DNA of 64,000 nucleotides from JAIQFL01 sp035501495 (GCA_035501495.1 DATJWB010000314.1:1-64000); one strand, 5' to 3'. Counted from the first letter of the stretch, positions 43,488 to 51,962 are shown. Notes: generated from the sequence alone by a model not told the origin. Made by a program: numbers and translations.

Positions 43488-44633
43488 CTACCCGGCCGCG
43501 GCCAAAAACGCGCGCGCCAACTCTTCGGCCCCACGGCGATTGATGGTCTCGTTGATCTGCACGTTGGCCTCGGTAGCGGCTTTGGCCGCGCCGATGCGAA
43601 TGCCTGCCTCCCCCAGCCGGTCCCGCAGTTGGTCGAGCGTGCCGCCGGAAGCCAGACGCAGCCTGGCGATGTTGCTCCCCGAAGGCACCCGGATGATCTG
43701 AAATTTGCCGCTGCTTTCGAGCAATTCGAAGAGTTTCTCGCCGTTGCGTACGGCCTTCTGGTAGCGCTCGCTGAAGCCGTTCAGATGATGCAGCGCCACC
43801 GCGGCGCTCTCCCATCCCTGGTAGATTGCCGAGCCGAACTGGTGGCGCAACGTCTCGACCCGCGCGATCAGCGGCGCCGGGCCCGTCAGGATCGCGCCGA
43901 ACGGGGCGTTGAAGTACTTGTACATCGATACGTAGACCGTATCGAACAGGGCGGCGTATTGGGCCGGCGTGATGCCGGTATACGCCGACGCCAGGAACAT
44001 GCGCGCGCCATCCAGGTGCGTCCCGATCTTCCGCTCGCGGGCGTAGGCGCATATCTTCTTCATCTCCTCGAAATCGAACACCCCGCCGCTGGTTCGCCGC
44101 ACCGGCGATTCGATACTGATCGCGCCCACCGGAGCGGGATAGGGCGGCCCGGCTGCTTCCTCGACAGCTTTGGCGGCTTCCGCGGCGGTGAAGGTGGTGC
44201 GGCCTGGAGCCAGGGGGACCAGGTTGAGGCCGCTCAAAAGCTGTGCGCAATCGCCTTCGTCGCGATACAGATGGCTCTCCGCCTGCACCAGCGCCTTGCG
44301 GGTCTCGCCGGCGAGCAACCGCACTGCCAGGTGGTTGGCCAGCGTGCCGGTGGGGAGAAACACCGCCCTCTCTTTGCCCAGCGTGGTGGCCATGGCGTGT
44401 TCCAGTTCCTCCACCGGCCCGCTTGCCAGATAGGTATCGCGGCGAAAACTATCTTTGGCGGTGATGCTGGTCAGCAGGCTCGCATACTGCGCCGGCGAAA
44501 GGCTCAGACCGTCACCCATGAATAATACGGGGCCCTCGGCAGACTGTGCGGCAGCCTGCGAAGGTTCCAGCGCGCTGAACGCCAGCGGGGCCGCCGCGGA
44601 TTTCAAAAAGGAACGTCGTACCAGGGAACGCAT
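43488..44633 (-). CDS. Threonine-aldolase-like PLP enzyme with Tat-type signal
   Basis: 381 residues from ATG 44631-44633, preceded by GGAGGAGGT. The N-terminus 'RRSFLKSAAAPLAFSA' is a twin-arginine-type export signal, unusual for this family, which is normally cytoplasmic. The PLP fold is intact: 'FLPTGTLANHLAV', 'THLDGARMFLAS' (Asp208) and 'SMYKYFNAPFGAIL' with the Schiff-base lysine (Lys239). Low-specificity threonine aldolase/beta-eliminating lyase activity on amino acids is likely. Export of a folded cofactor enzyme by Tat would put the reaction in the periplasm. It begins 18 bases after the peroxiredoxin stop, in the same operon. Confidence 0.85.
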   Translation of the reverse strand: MRSLVRRSFLKSAAAPLAFSALEPSQAAAQSAEGPVLFMGDGLSLSPAQYASLLTSITAKDSFRRDTYLASGPVEELEHAMATTLGKERAVFLPTGTLANHLAVRLLAGETRKALVQAESHLYRDEGDCAQLLSGLNLVPLAPGRTTFTAAEAAKAVEEAAGPPYPAPVGAISIESPVRRTSGGVFDFEEMKKICAYARERKIGTHLDGARMFLASAYTGITPAQYAALFDTVYVSMYKYFNAPFGAILTGPAPLIARVETLRHQFGSAIYQGWESAAVALHHLNGFSERYQKAVRNGEKLFELLESSGKFQIIRVPSGSNIARLRLASGGTLDQLRDRLGEAGIRIGAAKAATEANVQINETINRRGAEELARAFLAAAG

Positions 44634-44650
44634 GGGCTTTACCTCCTCCA

Positions 44651-45442
44651 TCAATCTCCAGTTCCCGCCGGCATCCCATCCAGCACCCGCAGGAAGGTCT
44701 CGGGACGCAGTCGCGCCAGCAGGTTCTCGGTCAGGTTCTCCCACCGGATGATGCCGCCGGCGTCCACCAGAAATTCGGCCGGACGCGCGATGTCATGCCC
44801 GTCTTCGCCGGCGTGCGGGTGGAGGACGCCATACGCGCGGATCGCCGCGGCCTGCGGGTCCGACAGGAACGGGAAGGTATACCCGCGCGACTGGCACAGC
44901 TTGCGCGAATCCTCCGGCGGGTCCACGCTGATCGCCACTACCGCTACGCCGCGCTTCTCAAATTCCGGAAGGTTCTCTTCGAAACCCCGCAACTCGGAGT
45001 TGCACAGCGGTCACCAGTAGCCCCGGTAGAAAATCAGCAGCACGCCGCGCTTTCCCTGGCGCAACCCGGAGAGCGAGACCATCTGTCCGCCGGTATCGGC
45101 GAGCGTAAAATCGGGAGCCTGCCGGCCCACCCGGATGGCGTTCTCCCCCGGCGGAAGATGCCGCGCTTCGTAAAAAGCGCCGTAATAGAACAGGCCCAAA
45201 ATGGCCAGCGCCAGCACACCTAAAATCGCGCCGCTGATTCTGCCGCGATACTCACTGGGACGCGCGTAAGCGCGATAGAGGCCCGTTCCCAGCAGATAGC
45301 ACGCAAACGCGAAGAGGACCAGGTTGGCCCACGGAAAATCGCGCGTAATGGGGAATCGGTCGAACACCCACAGGTAGCTGTAAGCGCCCACCAGGGTCAC
45401 CAGGAAGCCGGTCCACACGCGCCAGTTCCACTTCCGTTTCAC
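44651..45442 (-). CDS. Membrane-anchored peroxiredoxin, candidate selenoprotein (UGA at Sec144)
   Basis: 263 residues if the in-frame TGA at 45011-45013 is read through as selenocysteine. Start GTG 45440-45442 follows a GGGGGGA ribosome-binding site. Three TM segments (about 9-27, 38-55, 70-89) precede an AhpC/TSA thioredoxin-fold domain: 'APDFTLADTGGQMVSLSG', then 'VLLIFYRGYW-UGA-PLC', where the family has CPxC, followed by 'NLPEFEKRGVAVVAISVD' and 'FLSDPQAAAIRAYGV'. The UGA replaces exactly the catalytic cysteine codon, and the frame is intact on both sides for 143 and 119 codons. Cys147 remains, giving a UxxC motif. Gene-calling without selenocysteine would split it in two. No sel genes are in the window. 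The alternative is a pseudogene with one nonsense mutation. Confidence 0.82.
44966..44989 (-). promoter_or_regulatory. Candidate bacterial SECIS hairpin
   Basis: Counting from the nucleotide after the UGA on the coding strand, positions 22-45 can fold as CGG-GGUU, loop UCGAAGAG, AACC-UU-CCG: seven pairs with a two-base bulge, and a further U-G pair could close the loop to CGAAGA. The apical loop starts about 29 nucleotides after the UGA and has a G in its second position, consistent with the bacterial SECIS consensus. Folded by eye only. Confidence 0.4.
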
Positions 45443-45535
45443 GAGTCCCCCCGTCAGAGAATTGTAGCTCACCGAATGGCCGGTTGCCGCGCACGAGGCC
45501 GCGAAATGGAGTAATGTATTCTCCGAGGTATTGCG

Positions 45536-46927
45536 ATGAGTGAGACCAAGGACGCCACGTCGCGCCGCACATTCCTGAAGGAGAGCGGCCGTATTGCCGG
45601 AGCCTCCGCCCTGGCCGGAATCACCTTGCCGCATGTTCATGCGGCGGAGGACAACACCATCCAACTGGCGCTGATTGGATGCGGCGGGCGCGGCACCGGC
45701 GCCACCGAAAACGCGCTTCGCATCCAGAACGGACCCGTCAAGCTCGTGGCCATGGCCGACGTCTTCCCGCAGAAGCTCAGCGACAGCCACGGCCGCCTGC
45801 GGGGCCGCTACACTTCCCAATTCGACGTCCCGCAGGAGCGCCAGTTCATCGGTTTCGACGCCTACGCCAAGGCTATGGAGTGCCTGAAGCCGGGCGACGT
45901 CGCGATCCTGGCCACTCCTCCCGCTTTCCGCTGGGTGCACTTTCGCCACGCCATCGACCGCGGCCTGAACGTCTTCATGGAAAAGCCCATCTCCGTCGAC
46001 GGCCCCACCACACGGCGCATGATCGCGCTGGGCGAAGAGGCGGGACGCAAGAACCTCAAGGTGGCGGTCGGGCTGATGGTGCGGCACTGCCGCGCGCGCC
46101 TGGAGCTCCTCAGCCGCATCCGCGACGGTCAGATCGGCGACATCGTGGCCATGCGCGGATACCGCATGGGCTCGAGCGGCGGCACCGCGCCGGTGAAGCC
46201 CGAAGGCATCACCGAGCTGATGCACCAGATCCGGCTCTTCCATTCATTCCTCTGGGCCAGCGGCGGCGTGTTCAGCGATTACTACATCCACCAGATCGAT
46301 GAACTCTCCTGGATGAAGGACGCCTGGCCCGTGGAGGCGATGGCCATCGGCGGACGCCACTACCGCGGCAACTCCGTAGACCAGAACTTCGACGTGTACG
46401 CGGTGCAGTACGCCTACCCCGACGGCACGCGACTCTTCTTCGATGGGCGCAACATGCCCGGTGTGCACGAGGAGTTCGCCAGCTACCTCCACGGGTCGAA
46501 GGGATCGGCGGTGGTCTCCACCTCGGCGCACACTCCGGGCCGCACCCGCATCTACAAGGGTCAGGACATTCCCCGCTGGCAGACCGGCCAGAAGGAACCG
46601 GCGCCCGAGAACCTGGTGTGGGCGTATCTGCAGCCGGAACGCTCGCCTTACGACTGGGAGTGGGACGACCTGATCGCCGCCATCCGGGATGACAAGCCCT
46701 ACAACGAGGTCAGGCGCGGCGCCGAGGCAAGCCTGGTGGCGTCGATGGGACGCTTCGCCGCGCACACCGGACAACTCGTTACGTTCGACCAGATGATGAA
46801 TCACGATCACGAGTTCGCGCCCGAAGTGGACAAGCTGACGCTCGACGGCCCTTCGCCCCTGCCCGCCGGGCCCGACGGCAAGTATCCCATTCCCGAGCCC
46901 GGCATCAAGAAGACTCGCGAGTACTGA
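45536..46927 (+). CDS. Tat-exported Gfo/Idh/MocA family oxidoreductase
   Basis: 463 residues. The N-terminus 'SRRTFLKESGRIAGASALAG' is a twin-arginine signal followed by 'HAAEDNTIQLALIGCGGRGT', the Rossmann nucleotide-binding loop. 'NVFMEKPISVDGPTTRRM' is the conserved EKP segment. This exported subgroup is common in Acidobacteria and Planctomycetes. It would be folded with its cofactor before export, so reactions occur in the periplasm, probably on sugars or derivatives. It is followed 14 bases later by a ThuA-domain gene, which supports carbohydrate metabolism. Divergent from the peroxiredoxin operon. Confidence 0.93.
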   Translation: MSETKDATSRRTFLKESGRIAGASALAGITLPHVHAAEDNTIQLALIGCGGRGTGATENALRIQNGPVKLVAMADVFPQKLSDSHGRLRGRYTSQFDVPQERQFIGFDAYAKAMECLKPGDVAILATPPAFRWVHFRHAIDRGLNVFMEKPISVDGPTTRRMIALGEEAGRKNLKVAVGLMVRHCRARLELLSRIRDGQIGDIVAMRGYRMGSSGGTAPVKPEGITELMHQIRLFHSFLWASGGVFSDYYIHQIDELSWMKDAWPVEAMAIGGRHYRGNSVDQNFDVYAVQYAYPDGTRLFFDGRNMPGVHEEFASYLHGSKGSAVVSTSAHTPGRTRIYKGQDIPRWQTGQKEPAPENLVWAYLQPERSPYDWEWDDLIAAIRDDKPYNEVRRGAEASLVASMGRFAAHTGQLVTFDQMMNHDHEFAPEVDKLTLDGPSPLPAGPDGKYPIPEPGIKKTREY

Positions 46928-46941
46928 CAGACGGTACGCCG

Positions 46942-47955
46942 ATGAGCCTCCTCCAGCGGTTAGCGGTCCTGCCGGCGATCCTCGCGGTCGTCTCCTCTCA
47001 CGCCGCGGCCGCTTCCGACCGCCTCGTGATTCAGGGCGGCAACGGCCCGGGCAGAGGCAAGCGCGTCGTTCTCGTGAGCGGCGACGAGGAGTACCGCTCC
47101 GAACAGGCGCTCCCGCAATTGGCGCGCATCCTGGCCATGCACCACGGCTTCGATTGCACCGTGCTCTTCGCCATCGACCAGGACGGCGCCATCAACCCCG
47201 ACCGCGCGGACAACATCCCCGGGCTCGAAGCGCTGGACTCGGCCGACCTGATGATCCTCTTCACCCGATTCCGCGACCTGCCCGATGCCCAGATGAAGCA
47301 CATCGTCGATTACGTGGAGTCGGGCCGCCCGGTGGTGGCGATGCGCACCGCCACTCACGCTTTCGCACTCAAAACCAGCGCCACCTACCAGCGCTACAGT
47401 TGGAACAGCAAGGAGTGGGACGGCGGATTCGGACGCCAGGTACTGGGCGAAACGTGGATCGATCATCACGGGCGGCATGGCGTCCAGAGCACCCGCGCGG
47501 TGACCGCCGCCGGCCAGGAGGGCAATCCGATTCTGCGCGACATTCCGAGCGGCGCCATCCGGGTGCCGACCGATGTCTACAAGGTCCGTCTGCCGCTGCC
47601 GGAAGGAACGCAGGTGCTGCTGCTCGGCGAGGTGCTCGAAGGAATGGCGCCTACCGATGCGCCAGTCGCGGGCAGGCAGAACGATCCGAAGATGCCCGTG
47701 GCGTGGACCAGGACGTACACGGGCTCGCAAGGAAAGCCGGCGCGCATCTTCACCACCACCATGGGATCGGCGCAGGACCTGTTGAACGAAGGGTTCCGCC
47801 GCCTGCTGGTGAACGCCAGTTATTGGGCGACCGGCATGGAGCGCAATATTCCCGCGGACTCCGACGCCGGCCTGGTGGGACGGTACGAGCCGCTGCCTTT
47901 CAAGTTCGGAGGCGCCGCCAAAGGGGTCAAACCTTCAGACCTGGACCGGAAATAG
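46942..47955 (+). CDS. Secreted ThuA-domain protein
   Basis: 337 residues with a signal peptide (LAVLPAILAVVSSHAAAAS). The body is a class I glutamine-amidotransferase-like ThuA domain: 'KRVVLVSGDEEYRSEQALPQ', 'ADLMILFTRFRDLPDAQMKH', 'YVESGRPVVAMRTATHAFA' and 'TWIDHHGRHGVQSTRAV'. ThuA proteins are associated with trehalose and other sugar utilisation; catalytic activity is not established. It is cotranscribed with the exported Gfo/Idh/MocA oxidoreductase. The stop is followed 18 bases later by the convergent creatinase-domain gene. Confidence 0.9.
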   Translation: MSLLQRLAVLPAILAVVSSHAAAASDRLVIQGGNGPGRGKRVVLVSGDEEYRSEQALPQLARILAMHHGFDCTVLFAIDQDGAINPDRADNIPGLEALDSADLMILFTRFRDLPDAQMKHIVDYVESGRPVVAMRTATHAFALKTSATYQRYSWNSKEWDGGFGRQVLGETWIDHHGRHGVQSTRAVTAAGQEGNPILRDIPSGAIRVPTDVYKVRLPLPEGTQVLLLGEVLEGMAPTDAPVAGRQNDPKMPVAWTRTYTGSQGKPARIFTTTMGSAQDLLNEGFRRLLVNASYWATGMERNIPADSDAGLVGRYEPLPFKFGGAAKGVKPSDLDRK

Positions 47956-47973
47956 CCCGGTAACCGGCAGGAA

Positions 47974-48471
47974 CTACCGGCCGCCGCGCCCCTGGCGGGG
48001 TTGCTCCGTGATGTCCACGCCCGCGGCCTTCAACACCTGCTGCGCACCGACATAATCAAGCTTGGGCGCCAGTTTTCGGATGCCGTCGAAGACGAAGAAC
48101 CGCGCGCCCTCGTCGATCCCCACCCGATTTGGCCCCGAGGGCGCCCCGACTCCGCGGTCCATCATCCCCTTGACGATCCGCTGGTAAGGGCTGTCGTCCT
48201 CCTGCCAGATGCGGATATCGTCTCCGACGTGGATCAACTCGCGGGCGCGCATCTCCTCGAATCCCGGAAGCACCCAGACCGGCTCGCCTTTGGCCGGCAG
48301 AACCACCGCAAAGGTGCGCTCGCTCTTTCCCCAACGCACTCCGGTGAGATACAGCATGGCGGGGCCGGGCTCCAGGACGATGGCGCCCAGGCCAAACTCC
48401 TTCATCGCCTCCTGAAGCCTGGCGATCCGTTCGCGATACGTGTCTGTGGAGACTCCGGTTGTCTGCTGCAT
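47974..48471 (-). CDS. Creatinase N-terminal-domain-only protein (truncated M24 paralogue)
   Basis: 165 residues from ATG 48469-48471. It corresponds to the N-terminal creatinase/prolidase domain only: 'YRERIARLQEAMKEFGLGAI', 'PAMLYLTGVRWGKSERTFAV' and 'GDDIRIWQEDDSPYQRIVKG' are close to equivalent segments of the M24 protein encoded 13 bases upstream ('ASLFYYTGTRWPQSERTFAW'). The metal-binding catalytic domain is absent, and the protein ends with a basic Gly/Arg tail. It looks like a partial tandem duplication. It could heterodimerise with the full M24 protein or be on the way to decay; the frame is clean. Confidence 0.8.
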   Translation of the reverse strand: MQQTTGVSTDTYRERIARLQEAMKEFGLGAIVLEPGPAMLYLTGVRWGKSERTFAVVLPAKGEPVWVLPGFEEMRARELIHVGDDIRIWQEDDSPYQRIVKGMMDRGVGAPSGPNRVGIDEGARFFVFDGIRKLAPKLDYVGAQQVLKAAGVDITEQPRQGRGGR

Positions 48472-48484
48472 GCAATGTTCCCTT

Positions 48485-49747
48485 TTACCCGAAGGGCTGG
48501 TCGATCGCGGGGCTCTGCCTGGTGAACATCTTCGCACCCTCCGGCGTGATGTACATACAGTCTTCCAGGCGCACTCCAAACTCCTCGTAAATGGCGATGG
48601 TCGGCTCGTTGCTGAAGCACATCCCCGGTTCGAGGCGCGTTTGATTGCCCTTCACCAGGTAAGTCCACTCGTGGCCTTCCAGACCGATGCCGTGGCCGGT
48701 GCGGTGAGGCAGGCCAGGCACTTTGTATCCGGGCCCGAAGCCGTGATCGGTGATCACCTTCCGCGCGGCGGCGTCCACCGATTCACAGGTGGCGCCCGGC
48801 CGCGCTGCCGCCAATGCGGCATCCTGGGCCTTACGTTCCAGGTTCCAGACTTCGCGCTGTCGCGCGGTGGGCTTGCCGAACACGGTCGTGCGGGTGATGT
48901 CGGACTGGTAGCCTTCCACGCTGCAGCCATCGTCCACCAGCACCATGTCGCCTTCGTGCAAGGTCTGCGGCTGGATGCTGCCGTGGGGAAAGGCGGTGTA
49001 CTTGCCGAAAATCACCATGGCGTTGCCCTGAGCGCCGAGCACCGCGTACGCCGCCGCGATGTTGGCGCTCAATTCTCTCTGGCCCATTCCCTCGTGCAGC
49101 GTGGAGAAGGCCGCCTGGTAGGCCGCGATGGTGATGTCGTTGGCGCGCTGCATCAGGGCGATCTCGGCTGGAGACTTGATCACGCGGCAGCCCACCGTCA
49201 CGGGATCGCCGCTGGTGAATTCGGCCGCGGGCAATTCCTTGCGCAGGCCGTCGAACACCGCAAACCGCACCCGCTCCTCGATACCGACCGATCCCGAAGC
49301 GGCGCCGCGCTCCTTCAAAACCTGCGACAGCTTTTGGAAGGAGCCTTCGGATTCCGTCCAGGAGCGAATGTCCGTTCCCAAATGGATGGCGGCGTGCGCG
49401 CGATCCTGGTCGGCTTCGGGCACGATCCACGCGGGTTCGCCGCTCGCCGGCAACACCCAGGCGAAGGTGCGCTCGCTTTGCGGCCAGCGCGTCCCGGTGT
49501 AATAGAAGAGGCTGGCTCCGCCTTCCAGCACCATCGCGCCGATCTTGTGTTCGCGCATGAGGCGGCGCGCCTTTTCCACCCGCGCCTGCCGCTCGTTGCC
49601 GCTGATCGGGTGAATGCCCTCGGTCATCGGCTTGAGCTTGCGGATCGATTCCGGGATCGCGGGCGGATCCTGCTGCTGCCGTTGCGCGCGCGCCATTCCG
49701 GCAAGCCCGGCGGCGGTGGCAGCGGTGAAGAACTGTCTGCGGTTCAT
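48485..49747 (-). CDS. Exported M24 family metallopeptidase (Xaa-Pro type)
   Basis: 420 residues from ATG 49745-49747 with a Tat-like signal ('NRRQFFTAATAAGLAGMARA'). Creatinase N-domain about 50-190, then the pita-bread catalytic domain. Metal ligands expected for M24 enzymes are visible: 'MVLVDDGCSVEGYQSDITRT' (two Asp), 'HRTGHGIGLEGHEW' (His), 'FSNEPTIAIYEEFG' (Glu) and 'VRLEDCMYITP' (Glu). Likely an aminopeptidase or prolidase acting on Xaa-Pro peptides in the periplasm. In an operon after the amidase gene (26 bases) and before the creatinase-domain-only gene (13 bases). Confidence 0.92.
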   Translation of the reverse strand: MNRRQFFTAATAAGLAGMARAQRQQQDPPAIPESIRKLKPMTEGIHPISGNERQARVEKARRLMREHKIGAMVLEGGASLFYYTGTRWPQSERTFAWVLPASGEPAWIVPEADQDRAHAAIHLGTDIRSWTESEGSFQKLSQVLKERGAASGSVGIEERVRFAVFDGLRKELPAAEFTSGDPVTVGCRVIKSPAEIALMQRANDITIAAYQAAFSTLHEGMGQRELSANIAAAYAVLGAQGNAMVIFGKYTAFPHGSIQPQTLHEGDMVLVDDGCSVEGYQSDITRTTVFGKPTARQREVWNLERKAQDAALAAARPGATCESVDAAARKVITDHGFGPGYKVPGLPHRTGHGIGLEGHEWTYLVKGNQTRLEPGMCFSNEPTIAIYEEFGVRLEDCMYITPEGAKMFTRQSPAIDQPFG

Positions 49748-49773
49748 ATGGACTCCAGATTCGCGCACCGCCG

Positions 49774-51525
49774 CTAGGTGAGCAGCGTCGGATTTCTCTT
49801 GTGCCATTCAGTGGCCTGCTCGTATGCCAAGGCAACGCGGAGAGGCGAGCCCTCGTCGTAGATCCGCCCCAGGAAACTGATGGATCGGGGCACGTCGTTC
49901 ACGTATCCGCATTTCATCACCACCTGCGGGTTCCCGGTCAGATTGGTGGTGGTCAGAAGCCCGTTGTTGGGAGCCAGCACGATGACATCCCAATCCGCCA
50001 TGAATTTCTCGAATCTCTCCACCAGCAGAGTGCGGATGCGCTGCGCGCGGACATACTCCACGGCCGGGATCAGGCGCGAGCTGCGGAAGCTGTTGGGCCA
50101 GTCGCCCCGAGCCTGGCCCTTGAGCGTGCGCACCGCGCCGTCGCGGGTGATGTCGTCGAACGCGGCGGCGGCTTCGGCCTGCAGCAGGAATCGGATCCCC
50201 GCCAGATCCTCCTGGAACTCGACCGGGCTCATCGTGACTCCGGCTCTCTTCAGGACAGCGAGCGCGTCATCGTAGATTTGCTTCTGATCGCCTTCCAGGC
50301 GGTCGAAGTCCTTCTGCAGGACGCCGACCCGCACGTTCTTCAGCGGCTTTCGCGGCTCCCAGTGGAAGGGATCGGCAGTCACGCTGCGGTCGTGGCCGTC
50401 GGGTCCATAGACGGCATTGAGCACCAAGGCACAATCCTCGACGCCGCGGCAGATAGGCCCGATCTTATCCATGGTCCAACTGAGGGCCATGGCGCCATGG
50501 CGGCTCACCCGGCCGTACGTGGGGCGGAGTCCCACGGTCCCGCAATTGGTGCTCGGCGAAACGATCGAACCCAACGTCTCGGTGCCGAGCGAGAAGCCCA
50601 CCAGGCCCGCCGCGGTACAGGCCGCGGAGCCGGCCGAAGATCCGCTGGAGCCGCGGTCGTATTCACCCTTTTGGCGCGCGGCTGTCGTCGGCCATGGGCT
50701 CATCGTCCGGCCGCGAAACCACAGATCTCCTTGAGCCAGCGCCCCCATCGAGAGTTTGGCAATCAGGACAGCCCCGGCTTTATACAACCGATCGACGCAC
50801 GTGGCGTCGGAATCCGGGACGCGATTCTCGAAAGGCTCGGCGCCCCAGGTGGTGGGGATGCCCTTGGTATCGAAGAGGTCTTTCACGCCGAACGGAATGC
50901 CGTGAAGCGGGCCGCGATAATGGCCGCGGCGGATGTCCGCGTCCGCGGCGGCGGCCTGCTCGAGCGCGTGGTCCTCCGTGAGGGTCACCACCGAGAGCAA
51001 TTTCGGCGAATACTTCTTCATGCGCTCCAGGTACATCCTGGTAAGAGCGGTCGAGGTGACTTCGCGATGCCGGACCAGGGGCGCCAGATCGCTCACCCGC
51101 CAGAAAGCCAGGTCCTCGACGTCCGGGGGCGCTTTGGTCTTCTTGGCGCGGGCGAAGGTCGTCTGAAAGCGGGCCGGTCCTTTGCCGGGCACGCGGCCCG
51201 GGAGGCCGGGAAAGAAGGTGAAGGCCGGCTCGGTGTCGTAGGGAACTTCGATCTTGCGGACCGCCTCGTAGGTGAACAGGGAGCCGTTGACGCTTTGCAG
51301 CATCATCTCGGTCTCGGCATCCTGAAACTCCAGGCCGAGCAGTTTGAGCGCGGCCTCCACCTGCTCCCTGGTAATGCGCATGGGCTGCTGCTGGCCGCCG
51401 CGGCGCTGCGGTGGGGGCGGCAAAGGCGGCGCTCCGGGCGGGGTGGCGGCGGGCCGTTCCTGGGAAAACGCCGGGCGTGCGGCCGAGAGGATGGTTAAGA
51501 GCTGCAACCAGGTTCGTCGGTCCAT
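49774..51525 (-). CDS. Exported amidase-signature enzyme
   Basis: 583 residues from ATG 51523-51525; the frame stays open upstream for 136 codons but those do not look like protein. Signal peptide 'WLQLLTILSAARPAFSQ' is followed by a low-complexity Pro/Gln/Arg stretch (about 20-40). The catalytic core shows the amidase signature: Lys in 'AVLIAKLSMGALAQGD' and two serines in 'RGSSGSSAGSAACTAAGLVG', completing the Ser-Ser-Lys triad, plus 'GFSLGTETLGSIVSPSTNCG'. Members hydrolyse amide bonds of diverse substrates such as aryl amides, nitrile-derived amides or peptides. It is first in an operon with the M24 peptidase. Confidence 0.92.
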   Translation of the reverse strand: MDRRTWLQLLTILSAARPAFSQERPAATPPGAPPLPPPPQRRGGQQQPMRITREQVEAALKLLGLEFQDAETEMMLQSVNGSLFTYEAVRKIEVPYDTEPAFTFFPGLPGRVPGKGPARFQTTFARAKKTKAPPDVEDLAFWRVSDLAPLVRHREVTSTALTRMYLERMKKYSPKLLSVVTLTEDHALEQAAAADADIRRGHYRGPLHGIPFGVKDLFDTKGIPTTWGAEPFENRVPDSDATCVDRLYKAGAVLIAKLSMGALAQGDLWFRGRTMSPWPTTAARQKGEYDRGSSGSSAGSAACTAAGLVGFSLGTETLGSIVSPSTNCGTVGLRPTYGRVSRHGAMALSWTMDKIGPICRGVEDCALVLNAVYGPDGHDRSVTADPFHWEPRKPLKNVRVGVLQKDFDRLEGDQKQIYDDALAVLKRAGVTMSPVEFQEDLAGIRFLLQAEAAAAFDDITRDGAVRTLKGQARGDWPNSFRSSRLIPAVEYVRAQRIRTLLVERFEKFMADWDVIVLAPNNGLLTTTNLTGNPQVVMKCGYVNDVPRSISFLGRIYDEGSPLRVALAYEQATEWHKRNPTLLT

Positions 51526-51725
51526 AAACCTCACATGATACACCCCGGTCGCGAGCCGCCCGCTGCGACGTGGCGACGTGGCATTGGGCACTCGTGCCTG
51601 TTGGGAGTTTTGCGCCACGGCAGAAATGCCATGGGCGCCATCTCTCCCGCGTCGCCGCGGGCATTTCCCCTGTGTGCGAGTGCCGCGTAACTTCGCCACG
51701 TGCCGAAAACCTGCGCTCAACTCTC
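51526..51725. other. Gene-free spacer with degenerate repeat
   Basis: The 437 bases between the amidase start and tRNA-Cys hold no credible protein gene. The part 51569-51710 contains 'GGGCACTCGTGCCTG', 'TTTTGCGCCACGGCAG' and 'GTGCGAGTGCCGCGTAA', which echo pieces of the dispersed repeat element (GCGCCAC, GCACTC-CTGCC) in scrambled order. The remainder holds the promoter and RNA candidate listed separately. Confidence 0.4.
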
Positions 51726-51753
51726 TTGACGCTGAGCACGGACTTACTATAAA
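51726..51753 (+). promoter_or_regulatory. Sigma-70-type promoter for the RNA region
   Basis: TTGACG at 51726-51731 and TATAAA at 51748-51753 are separated by 16 bases, a near-consensus housekeeping promoter in a GC-rich genome. The next annotated genes on this strand are a candidate structured RNA and the two tRNAs, so it probably starts the transcript that carries them, with initiation near 51760. Confidence 0.6.
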
Positions 51754-51777
51754 GTAATAAGTGATGCGGCAATTCCT

Positions 51778-51960
51778 CAGTCGCGGCCTGCTTGGTTCCC
51801 GGTGCTCAGCCGGGTGCTCGTCGTGTTTCTCACTTAGTCTGTAGCTTTTTCCCAACACTGATTTTGGTCTGTACCCAGGATAGGCTTCGGTATCCCACTG
51901 GCCCGCTAAGCCGGGTTCTGCGTCCAGTGTCACTTCGGATCTGACCGAGCCAATCTACTA
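51778..51960 (+). ncRNA. Candidate structured RNA with two related units
   Basis: Two units about 101 bases apart resemble each other. The cores are GCTCAGCCGGGT (51804-51815) and GCTAAGCCGGGT (51905-51916), each followed by similar -CT.CGTC..GTGT..CACTT..TCTG- blocks. Both can fold as CCCGG/CCGGG-type hairpins. The second also has GGATA/TATCC and ACTGG/CCAGT stems and a GTCA/TGAC stem. The region follows a promoter and precedes tRNA-Cys. It might be a processed leader or an independent ncRNA; no known family was assigned by eye. Confidence 0.4.
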
Positions 51961-51962
51961 AT

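Noticed and set aside
44651..45013. Two separate genes for the peroxiredoxin halves.
   Set aside because: The frame is continuous through a single UGA placed on the catalytic Cys codon, and both halves together make one complete domain.
51890..51935. The minus strand contains AGAACCCGGCTTA, identical to the conserved 3' motif of RNase P RNA.
   Set aside because: The rest of an RNase P RNA would have to lie antisense to the two tRNA genes and none of its other conserved blocks (such as GAGGAAAGTCC) is present. Coincidence or a small fragment.
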